Source: Pseudisothecium myosuroides (lineage: Eukaryota > Streptophyta > Bryopsida > Hypnales > Lembophyllaceae). Taken from it: a DNA stretch of 64,000 nucleotides. Position 1 is the first letter of the stretch; each line of letters begins with the position of its first letter. The stretch lies in the NCBI GenBank assembly GCA_951799445.1, contig OX637291.1:1242501-1306500 (forward strand), in the 5' to 3' direction. The notes beneath the pieces are model-generated. The model saw only the letters and a list, made by a program, of their open reading frames with translations. It was not told the DNA's origin and ran no database searches. Position numbers and translations under genes: made by a program. Shown in pieces: positions 23,786 to 33,800 of this stretch.

Positions 23786-25455
23786 GTCTTGTAATTTCCA
23801 ATAAGGGGATAGGCCTGAAACGGTCTTCTCTTGCCTTCAAATTTCTTCTAATGCATTCACACAAATGGCAAACAAATGCCTTACTTATTGTTATTGTAGA
23901 AGCACATAGAGCCACTGACACATCCTCACTTTAAACACTACAATACACATTTCACATTCCAAAATGTGCCATACAATATACGCTCACAAAAATCAACCAA
24001 ATAGCAAACAAATATTCCGTACTATAAATTGTAGTTAGAGTCATCATTAATTAAATAAAAAACAAAAATTGAATTTCTTTTAAAAATTACTTTGAGAGAG
24101 AGATAGAAAACAAATAAAATAATGCTTGCAAATGCCGCATTATCAAAAAGTGACCACTTAATGATTATAGATGACAAACTCTTTTATACAAGTGGGGTTC
24201 TAGGGGTGCAACAATCCATGTGGGACATGTAAATTAGGATTTGTAAAAGGTCAATTGTTCATAGTCGAGTCAAAAGCAAGAATTGTATTCAAGTTATAAA
24301 TTCAAACCTCATTTAGACATAGTATTAAATTTTTTAAATTTTAAATTTAAATAAATGTGAAAATCAAGTTAAATTTCAGCTCCAAAAATCTGTTTGTAAT
24401 TTAAAGACTCCAATCAAAAGTTATGGACACATTTCAGAGAAAAGGTATGAAAATGTTATAGAAAACTTCTTTGACTTCCAATCCATCTCTAAACTTTGTC
24501 TATAACATTTTATTGGAGGCTCTACATCACAAACAGATTTTTTTGAACTAAAAATCAATTTGATTTCTCACATTTTGGGGGTTTGAAGTTTTTGAAAAAA
24601 ATTATTCTACTATGCTCAAATGAAGTCTAAAGTTTTGCTTTGCATACAATTAATACATTTTATAATGAGTTTTCATCTTCAAATTTTTCCCACATCTTTT
24701 GAGGATTTATAAAGGACAATAGATTTAATTATAAAAACAACCTCTAACTCCATCCTTAGTTCTCATGAGATCTCAATGAAGTACCTTCTACCTCAGAATA
24801 ATAAATTTGCCACTTGCTTAATATTCTTATAAATGAGGAGTCAAATTCTTGAAAAAATAAAATTGGAATTTTTATTAATTCTAAAAGAAACTACCAAACC
24901 ACTTTTATCAACTTTAATTAAATATTTGACAACAATTGTCAATCTTGACTTCCGGATATGATATTCCACATACATTCTACTACACAATAAGTGCCTAGAA
25001 AATAATCAAAGAGTAGCAATCCTTCTCATTGGCCCCTCCGACACAACACCCAACACACCTTCCACTCACTATCACCCCACTAAGTGGTCACTTTTTGATA
25101 ATCCGGCATTTGCAAGCATTAATTAATTTATTTTCTATCTCTCTCTCAAAGTAATTTTTAAAAGAAATTCAATTTTTGTTTTTTATTTAATTAATGATGA
25201 CTCTAACTACAGTATATAGTACGGAATATTTGTTTGCTATTTGGTTGATTTTTGTAAGCGTATATTGTATGGCACATTTTGGAATGTGAAATGTGTATTG
25301 TAGTGTTTAAAGTGAGGATGTGTCAGTGGCTCTATGTACTTCTACAATAACAAAAAGTGAGGCATTTGTTTGCCATTTGTGTGAATGCATTAGAAGAAAT
25401 TTGAAGGCAAGAGAAGACCGTTTCAGGCCTATCTCCTTATTGGAAATTACAAGAC
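23786..25455. mobile_element. Long-arm inverted-repeat element, 375-bp arms
   Basis: Arms 23786-24160 and 25081-25455 are near-perfect reverse complements of equal length. The outer ends start GTCTTGTAATTTCCAATAAG, and the inner ends read TGACCACTTA (left arm) and TAAGTGGTCA (right arm). The 920-bp centre is AT-rich and partly self-complementary itself (an AAATCTGTTTGTAA block near 24396 against CACAAACAGATTT near 24530). No target duplication was found and there is no coding capacity. It is a foldback-type or MULE-like non-autonomous element; the superfamily is unassigned. Confidence 0.75.
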
Positions 25456-25899
25456 CCTAAATACTTCAACTTCATGATTCTTTACACTTCACTTAGAAGT
25501 TGAAAATTTAATAATATAAATACTCCGTATTGTATAGCCTCCCTTCTAATAAAGGTATACATGTAGTTTTGACACCATTCTATTAACTATGGTTGTAGGA
25601 CCAAAAATGAACAAGTCTTTAAATTATGCCAACTATCAAAAATGGTTGGAGTTATTTCTCTCTAGTCAAAGTTTGATTTATACTTTGGCCAGGGATTATG
25701 TCAATTTTTCATCGATGAAAAATCCATGTGGAATCACACATGACCAAAGTAGATAAGGTTATGCCGATTTCAATGAGCTTTTTTCTTGCCCACCTCTTTG
25801 AAGTAGGCCTAATGGATTTCCTAGAGGCCAAATCATGAAGAAATAAAATCTGACAACTATAGATTTGAAAAGGACTTGATTTTACAATATGGTTGCAAT

Positions 25900-26400
25900 T
25901 TAGTTGAGGTTTTGTTATTTCATTTTCAATAAGCCATGTATTTGAATGTGTTGTACATGGATAACTTTTCAACCAAAATAGGATCCTTAGCCATATTGGA
26001 GTTAACCTTGTAAGGATATTAACTAGTAAAACAAAAATGCCTTTATTGATCTAATAATTGGAGTATTTTGGTGTCTACCTTGGTCGTGGGGGGCCTTCTA
26101 GAATTACCTCTAAAGCATTGTTAAGGATACAAAACATCCTTTGGATGACTTCACCTAAGTTTTTAGGATGGAAATAAACATGTTTTCATCCAATGTTTTT
26201 TGGAAGTTGCTTGAGTGCAATTTTAGTGAATAGTATTGCAAATTCCCTCACGACGGTATTACTGAGTTTTCTAAACAAGAAGATGTATGAACCACGAATC
26301 ACCCGTGTAGTGTATTTTGGCCATTTCTTACTATTTACTCTAGATGTGGATTTTAGCCATAAAAAGGATATTTTTTGAATTTGAGTCCAACTAACAAAAT
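25900..26400. repeat. Dispersed repeat shared with 56.8-57.3 kb
   Basis: Shares diverged ordered blocks with 56880-57285. Examples are ATGCCTTTATTGATCTAATA against ATGCATTTATTGGTCTAGTA, and TTTTCATCCAATGTTTTTTGGAAGTTGCTTGAGTG-like text near 26181 and 57180. Minus-strand reading of the partner looks weakly protein-like. I infer two decayed copies of one element or gene fragment. Confidence 0.5.
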
Positions 26401-26562
26401 GAAGCTTATCAAGTGTAGTTTCTATTCCAATGGAAATTATGGAAAATTCATAAATTTCAATGTTTTATAGCAATATGAACTTTGAGCATATAACCATGGT
26501 TTGTTTTAATTTTAGAGTGATACAAGAGCTTTGTTATATACCATGATTTTATTCACTATATA

Positions 26563-26746
26563 CAATAGAACTTATCTAAAGTGATAGCCCCGAGACCCGG
26601 CTCAAGTTCCCGTGCTCAAGATTATCAAAAAACTTCTCTAATGTATTATTCTGGAATTAGGCCTAGTGCAGGACCAAACAATCAATGCTCCATCACTTTA
26701 GAAAGGTCTTTGCTATAGAAAAGTTCACTTTAGAAAAGTTCTACTA
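26563..26746. mobile_element. Emigrant/pogo-like MITE, copy 3
   Basis: A 184-bp element. The left end is CAATAGAACTTATCTAAAGTG and the opposite-strand right end TAGTAGAACTTTTCTAAAGTG. A TA is present on both sides (26561-26562 and 26747-26748). It is more diverged than the other two copies. Confidence 0.65.
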
Positions 26747-27132
26747 TATACATCTATGGTGAAAATTTTAGATTTTTCGAGTATATTTTGTATTGGATAT
26801 GATTTTTTTTCCCTTTTTTTTCCTTTAAAATTTAAAGAAATTTCAAATTTTTCCAAAAAAATTTGAAAAATTTATGACTTGTAGCATTCTTATGATTACT
26901 TTTCTGAAAATAGATATAAAAATTTTCTTTTTATATCTAGTGCAAAATGGCAGTGATGGACAAGGAGACTTGAAATCAATGGTCATGGGCCCACCCTTCT
27001 AGGGTTAAATTTTAATAGGGAATGGATACCATTCCAATCAGGGTGAATCGCCTTCCTCGTTCGTCTCTTCCCCAATTTCACCCTAGGATATGTAAGAAAG
27101 TGAGATGTCATTGATGCTTTGGACAACCTTAA

Positions 27133-27838
27133 CCATTAATCCATAAACGATGCTGCGAACGTTTGGCATCCGATGAATGACAAGGAATTCTCTTGTGTAG
27201 GACAGAAGTGCAACTATTCATCCTCGGAATTTTGTGTGAAAAGTGGAGAACTTCTACAGTAGGTTGACTTCCAATGAGTGCTTTTACATTTTTTTATACC
27301 AATGATTCTCACTGTTTCAAAATGGATGATTTCCACGGTCACCAGTCCATCCTATAAGGGTTAAAGAACAAATTGGTGATTGTGGAGATCAACCCTTTGT
27401 TTACCATGAGAATTATTGGCTTAAAAAATTGCAGTAGCACTCATTGGAAGTCCAACTACTTTACAGTAGAAGGCCTCTGCTTTTCACAACAAAATTCTGA
27501 GGATGAATATGGTAGGCATCCCAAATGCACCATTGACCTTAAAGCGCCATCTTCAGTGTGTGTACATCTCCAAAATCAGTTATGTACCTCTGTGAAAGAA
27601 ACGCTTTTAGAACCAAACTTTGTTCCTTCATAACTTTTGCATACAATATCCAAATGTCACATTTTTTGGTGCGTTGGAACCTCCTTTCCCTTGCCAATAA
27701 GAATATATAAAAATTTGAACAATCTAATAGTAGTAATTAGGCACAGTAGCAATTTGTGGCGGTTTTGGGATACCTACCTTAGTTGCACTTCTGTCCTATT
27801 AGAAGGATTCTCTCTCATCCATCCGTCGACAATAAGGG
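27133..27838. mobile_element. TTAA-flanked hairpin element, interrupted by a nested insertion
   Basis: TTAA occurs at 27129-27132 and 27839-27842. Two inverted arms meet near 27350-27365 (CCTATAAGGGTTAAAG). Arm sequence matches the elements at 33190 and 40752 (GGACAGAAGTGCAACTATTC, CTTCCAATGAGTGCTTTT). The right arm is split by the 270-bp element at 27510-27779. Non-coding; same family as the 448-bp hairpin in the GT61 intron. Confidence 0.7.
27510..27779. mobile_element. Nested 270-bp MITE inside the hairpin element
   Basis: Ends are TGGTAGGCATCCCAAA and, on the opposite strand, AGGTAGGTATCCCAAAA, with TA on both sides (27508-27509 and 27780-27781). Removing it and one TA rejoins the arm text GGATGAATA with GTTGCACTTCTG, as in the uninterrupted left arm. 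This fixes the insertion precisely. Confidence 0.7.
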
Positions 27839-28013
27839 TTAACTTAAGCTTTAACTTAAGTTAGTTGGCAGGGACATCAAATCTCACTGCCATACAGACA
27901 GACACTGTTTGTCTGAGCTGGCAAAGTGGAAACTTCAGCCAGTTCTGTATTGCTTTCTAGGCTGGCTTTCTCTGATTCATACTTACAAGGGAAGGGCATT
28001 ATCAGTGGCTCAG

Positions 28014-28175
28014 TCTGCCCCTCCACCTAAACTTCCCACTTTCCACCGTTTTAATCAATTTTTTTTTATCATTGGAAGCGCATCTCAAAGGATTTTGGGA
28101 TGCGTTTCCAATGATAAAAAAATTCAAGTTCTAATTATAAAATGGTGGAAAGTTAGCAATTTAGGGAGGAGTGCA
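28014..28175. repeat. Inverted-repeat hairpin of about 160 bp
   Basis: Nested complementary blocks: CTTCCCACTTTCCACC with GGTGGAAAGTTAGC outside, and TTATCATTGGAAGCGCATC with GATGCGTTTCCAATGATAA inside, around a short loop near 28092. It could be a small MITE or a hairpin-RNA source. No target duplication was recognised. Confidence 0.65.
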
Positions 28176-28999
28176 TCACATGGAGGAGTGTATATAAGTT
28201 TAGGGTATTGAGACACATGTGATCTTGACTCAGTGGCTTTGACCTTGGCACATTGGTGAGGTGGTCATGAATTCAAAACCGTTGGCGGGGTGCTTACCAC
28301 TATAGTCCACGCAACTATGGTGGAGGTGGTGGGGGTGCAATAACTACCTTGTCGTTATATGGGGACCTAAGAATTCCTTGAGGAAAGGAACATATCAATT
28401 CTTTATTATAGGGTCTACCTCCTAACTAAGGCATCTAGCAAGGATGTTATTTGCTATTTAAATTCACGAGGCTTAAATGGTTGAGCAATTCCCAGCAGAT
28501 GCTTCATTCATGTCGGTCTTCTAGATCAAAGTTATTCTTCAGGTTGTGCACTAAAGTCGACTTAAGGGCATCCTCAATGGAAGACCTACATAGGACCATG
28601 TGCTGGCATAGAATGGAGCCTAGTTATGACCTCTACAACTTTTCTAGCCCTTCATGCCCAAGGCCTCTTGGAAAAGCAAATCTATAACTTATTGAGCTAG
28701 TTGAGCATAGTAATTTTGGGGGATTTTCATCGGTGGTTTTTTTTGGCATTTATGGACCCACAAATAGGAGTGCTGCAAGGAGTTTGAAAAAACCATGATT
28801 AAACAATTTTTAGTTTTCCAGGGGTAGTCTTGAGTTATAGTATGCTATCCCTTAGTGACACTTACCTCTTTAAGTTCATCCAAAGTGTTTCTATGGCTTT
28901 TTACTTCTAGTGACACCAAAGGTCACAATCTCCTAACTTTGCACATGCCATGCATCTACATTGTTAGGTTTCAACATTGGTTACATATTTACCATTCCC
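28176..28999. other. Intergenic DNA
   Basis: Slightly GC-richer patch around 28230-28340. No open frame, splice chain or terminal repeat that I can support. Confidence 0.35.
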
Positions 29000-30060
29000 C
29001 TACAACTCCCATCACTTAATTCCTTTAAGATACCGGGCATGTCATTTGATGACATAGGGCAGTCCTTCCAATGATGTCCAAGCGCTTGGTAGTAGTACTA
29101 CTCACCACCAAAGCTAACTCCCTTTGAAATGAATCCAACTCCCCACTTGAATGGTCCAAACAGTTCGCGTTGAGGCTTATTAATTGTGACTTAACATCAC
29201 GGCCTAACACGGAGCGGGATAACATTCAATCGATATTATACATTGCCCAAGAACACTCTATTGTGTCATGAAGGTGGCAATGAGTCTCCGTCACCAACCT
29301 CATTGTCTGTGACCACTATAGTCGATCACGGTACCATTTGAGAGTGAAAAGGGAGATCACCCCTCCTCATAGTACTCTCTGCGGGATTCAATATCCCTTT
29401 TTTTTATAGGTCATTTGAACATCCAAGACACATTCCCTCCTTAAAAGCCCACCCAATGCTTTAGTTGCTCTATGACAGTTCCATTGAGATTGCCTTAACA
29501 ACATCATCAATAGAAGGACCATAATTGGGTCAATATGTGGAAGGTTTGTGTGCAAGTTCTAGAAATTTGAAGTTTTTGTCCCATTCATCATACAAGACTC
29601 CAATGGTCTCACATGAAAAAGTCGTGAACCTTGAGTGGCATCACCTCTACATTGACCTTGTCCTTTGATTGCATAACATTATTGCCCAAAAGAGTGTCCC
29701 TATTCCATGCCAACTTTACACATGAATGTTCTTTGCCCAACCACTCAATTTGCAGGACTTTACTCAAAATTATTCTTGATCCATACATCTCGTAGAAAAT
29801 TATTCTTGGTATGTTGAGGAAGAGAGAGCACAAGTAAACAATATTATATACTCCAAATCTAGTATGTATAAGAAGTTGGGAGTTCTTTTTTCATGCCTTC
29901 AATGTCAAAAATGCCCTTGTCACTCATAACATTATATAACTTTGTTATGCAAGGTGGAGGTACAATACAAATTGTAGAAGTATCATAGGAAGGAATTTTG
30001 TTGTGCTCTAAAGCAAAAAAATCAAATAGCATTTTACCATTGGGGCACAACTTTGAGCAT
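29000..30060 (-). pseudogene. Decayed coding remnant, unidentified
   Basis: On the minus strand a series of protein-like fragments continues across stops and frame changes. One is a 63-codon open piece (30050-29859, core PPPCITKLYNVMSDKGIFDI). Another is a 74-codon piece (29833-29609). Then comes text such as LYDEWDKNFKFLELAHKPST. Composition is more protein-like than the surrounding AT-rich DNA, but there is no catalytic motif I recognise. It may be a relic of a transposase, a plant-mobile-domain gene or another TE gene. Confidence 0.22.
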
Positions 30061-30763
30061 TTCCATCACCTCCATTGTGATTATAGTGATTCTTTGTCAT
30101 TACATGTGTACCACTATTGACACTCTAAGGTAAGTAAACATTAACTTGTAATGAAAAAGATGCCATCTAGATTCATCTAAAATATGAACTTTCATAATAT
30201 AAGAGTTAAGGGTTGATTTGGGTCACATTAATATCAATAATCAACACTATGAAAATGCTTAGTTTATTCATATTGTTTCAAATATACAATTACAAGCAGC
30301 AAAAGAAAGTCTAAAATCCTATTTCAACTACCAATTGGACTTATCAAAACCTAAAATAATTTAATAACATAAACCGTGCTCAAATACTAATTTAGACAAT
30401 TTCAAGTAGGTTACATAATTCATTTGGTCACAGGGTGTAAAATTGTAGTTTACCAGTAGACTCTAGAGTCTTTTGCCAAATTAAATGTTTTTGGAAAAAT
30501 ACTATGAAGCAACTAGTGAACTACCAATTTTAGCTAATTTTCTTTGTATTCTACAAAATTTGGAAAAAAAAATCCTAGAGTTTGAACATTTGTTTATAAT
30601 ACAATTTTACTTTCAATTAGCTATCAAACTACAAGAAACAAATTAACCTTGAAATGTTGCGGAGGACTTTTAGGTGTAGTTCAGAAGCCCAAAATGTACA
30701 TATTCATCAAGGATTCTGGTAATATTTGGCTAACTACCTTAATGATGGAACTTACTAAGTTAT
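30061..30763. other. AT-rich intergenic DNA
   Basis: Nothing recognised. Confidence 0.4.
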
Positions 30764-30767
30764 TTAA

Positions 30768-31692
30768 CCCCTAAAGGACCAGCCTGCTATTTTTAACAAC
30801 ATAGTGATTTTGGGTAGGTACGTGTGACTAGAGATTTTCATATTTTAAGCTGAAATTTTAATAGAAGGTGGGGACGAGGAATATCTTTCATGTGCACTAA
30901 ATTTCATGACATTTTGAAATAGGAATCAAAAGTTATGGCCTAATATGTTACTTTTTTCACCGGGCGGGCAGTCCGGGTAGATCTGAAAAAATCACTTTTT
31001 TCAAAAATAAAAATTTGAAATTGGTTTTCTAGAGTTATGTGTACGTGGAAAGCTTTAAATCATTCCATTTTGACCAATGAGTAAAAAGTTATGAGGTTTT
31101 TTAGTTTGCGGGCAGTTATGGATTTTCTACTCTGAAATAAACTTTGAAGTTGTTTATTTAACTCAACTTTCAATATTTTTTGGAAAAAAAAATTCATAGG
31201 ATGTAGGTTTTTTATTACAACATTACAACCATTGGGATTGACATTTTTCAATTCCATAATTAAATTCTTAACAATTTAGTATTTTGGATCATTCTCCACT
31301 TCTTTCTACTTACTATTTTTTTTGTATATGTTGTACAATTCCAAATGATTTGAAAAATTTTAAGCATGTAGCCAACTTGTTTAGGAAAAAGAATTCGAAG
31401 AAGCACCACCATTTTGGACATTTTTTCATACAAATTTGACCTTGTGAAGTGCAGCTGCCCTGTTTTTCGTAGGAACAAAAAAAAGTATTTTTGCCAATTC
31501 AAATGCTAATATCTTCCAATCTGCATGGTGGAAAATTCTGAATTTTTTTCCCCATCTTCTAAAACTAGTTTACTATAAGATCATACGGTTACATTTGTCA
31601 AAAAAGGTTCTTTTCCAAAAATTTGGTACTTGTACTAAAAATGGCAGTTTTTGAATGTTTTTGGTGAAAACATAGTCATGGAACTTTAGGGG
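30768..31692. mobile_element. TTAA-flanked 0.93-kb element, copy A
   Basis: Begins CCCCTAAAGGACCAGCC and ends GGAACTTTAGGGG, with TTAA at 30764-30767 and 31693-31696. It is 925 bp, almost identical in length to copy D (924 bp). Both share ordered internal landmarks: a GGGCAG-rich stretch, a segment ending AAAAGTTATG, and a tail with AAAATGGCAGTTTT just before the right end. It has no coding capacity, so it is a non-autonomous element of piggyBac type by its ends. Confidence 0.75.
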
Positions 31693-31696
31693 TTAA

Positions 31697-32989
31697 CTAC
31701 ATCTAAGGTATATGAGCATGTAGTTGACACTATTGTAGTAGCATTTGAGCATACTTACTATCATAGAATATGAATTATTTTTATTGGATCCATTACAAAA
31801 AAATATTTTTTATTTTTAAATATTTAATTACTAACATGGCACTCTTATGCTGGTGCCATATCAATACCACATAAGATTTTTTAATTTGTTCAATTTTTTT
31901 CCAAAGAAATATTATAAATTTAAAAAATAATTATTCTTTATATAATTGCACTGCGGGGGTGCCAAAAATGAAAAGTTAGCGGACCCTTAGAGGGCTAAAA
32001 TTTCTTCTAATGTTATTGGCAAGTGAAAGAGGATTTCAATTTCCTTCATGCACATTTTGTGTCATCAATATTTAATTTTTGGTGATCATGCTTTTTGGTC
32101 CAAATATAGGTGTCACATTTTGTGGTAATGGTTGCACATACTTTAAACTTTTAAAGAAGAGAATTTATTAAGGTAAGCTCGCCTAATTCTATGTGCCATC
32201 CAATGACATCACCTACAAGATATTTCCATTATTTACCACAATCTTAGCAACTCTTTAGCATCATGACAATGCAATTTGGAGAGGGGACACACCAGTGTGT
32301 GGTTTAGCGTGGGTCTACCTGCACTTTACCAATTTAGTCCCAAAAAACTTTGAAAAATCCCAGAAAATCCATTTCTTGTTGGAATGTCTTGATTCTATTT
32401 GCAAACAGCTTCTCTCAAACTTCTCAATCTTTCAAACATATGTAAGTTGAGTTGACACATAGCTTTTCCAAAGTACCTAGATAGCAACTTTGCTTGGTGA
32501 TCATCTTTAATTATCTTATTTCCTATCATGAATGTCCTACCCGAATCAAGATGTCCTAAATCAACCCTAAACATCCAAATCAAGATGTCCTAAATCAACC
32601 CTAAACATCCGAATCAGTACAATTGTGTTCAAAATTATCAAATTAAGATGTCCGAATCAACTTAACATTGCTCATTCGGATTGTCTTTTCTAGTAGTGTT
32701 TGCACCTTGTTGCGATGTGATGAGTAGCCAAGCCATGAATGAGGCAGGTGATATGAACATTTTGAAGTCAAATATTGTCAGCCCCAGAGGGAGCTTCATC
32801 TGAGTGTCGGATCGGCTTGAGCAAGAATGATGATTTCTCTCACAATTGAAGTGTCAGGCTGGAGCTCTTTCTTGTGCATTACATGTGCTCGTACAGTGAG
32901 GGCCTTCACTGCAGCAGCGGTACCGTTCAACTTGTGGAATTTTACCGATTGCCTACATTATCACTGACGGAGCTTGTCAGATTTATTTG
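31697..32989. other. Intergenic DNA with a short duplication and a solo CACTA end
   Basis: Text containing GATGTCCTAAATCAACCCT is duplicated in tandem near 32545-32612. A lone CACTA-type end (TTTTCTAGTAGTG, ending 32698) lacks a visible partner. A GC-richer patch at 32700-32960 could be a gene remnant but has no usable frame. Confidence 0.4.
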
Positions 32990-33800
32990 CGGATTTTTAT
33001 GGAGCTAAAAATACTACAGAGGAATCTCAATTCTCTTTTGAAGTTTGTAATGGCATCTCAATTCTCTTTTGAAGTTTGTAATGGCTTGTATGGAGCTCAA
33101 ATGCTACTCAATTCTTTTGATGTTTTTAATCTTGTATTGAGCTCAAAATACTACCAACAGAGGAATCAAAATTCTTTAGAAGTTATTAACCCTTCAACGC
33201 CGAAGCGGACGTTTTGTGTCCGATGGATGACATGGAATCAAATTGTATAGGACAGAAGTGCAACTATTCATCCTCAAAATTTGTTGTGGAAAGGGAAGAT
33301 CTTCTACAAAAGTTTGACTTGCAATGAGTACTTTTGCAATTTTGGAGGCTACTGATTCACACGGTTATAGAAAAAGGATGATTTTGAGGGTCACCCCATC
33401 AGCGTTTAAGGGTTAACCTTGTATTGAGCTCAAATACTACAAAGGAATCTTAGTTCTTTTTGAAGTTTGTAACCTTGTACTGAGCTCAAATACTATAGAG
33501 GAATCTCAATTCTTTTGAAGTTGTTAATCTTGTATTGAGCTCAAATACTATAGAGGAATTTCAATTCTTTTGAAGTTGTTAATCTTGTATTGAGCTCAAA
33601 TACTACAGAGGAATCTCAATTCTTTTGAAGTTGTTAATCTTGTGTTGAGCTCAAATACTATAGAGGAATCTCAATTTTTTTGAAGTTTTTAACCTTATAT
33701 TGAGCTCAAATACAATAGGGGAATCTCAATTCTTTTGAAGTTTTTAATCATGTATTTGAGCTCAAATACTATAGGGGAATCTCAATTCTTTTGAAGTTTT
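32990..33800. repeat. 55-bp tandem array, about ten units
   Basis: Units carry GAGCTCAAATACTA, GAGGAATCTCAATTCTTTTG and AAGTTGTTAATCTTGTATT. GAGCTC recurs at 33426, 33482, 33537, 33592 and 33647, a period of 55-56 bp. The first units are more diverged. The array is interrupted by a TTAA-flanked element (33190-33412). Confidence 0.85.
33190..33412. mobile_element. TTAA-flanked 223-bp element inside the 55-bp array
   Basis: Starts CCCTTCAACGCCGAAGC, ends CAGCGTTTAAGGG, with TTAA at 33186-33189 and 33413-33416. Neighbouring array units read GTTTTTAACCTTATATTGAG or GTTGTTAATCTTGTATTGAG where this unit reads TTATTAA, element, TTAACCTTGTATTGAG. The uninterrupted units thus show the empty site with one TTAA. 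Single-arm version of the hairpins at 27133 and 40752. Confidence 0.8.
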
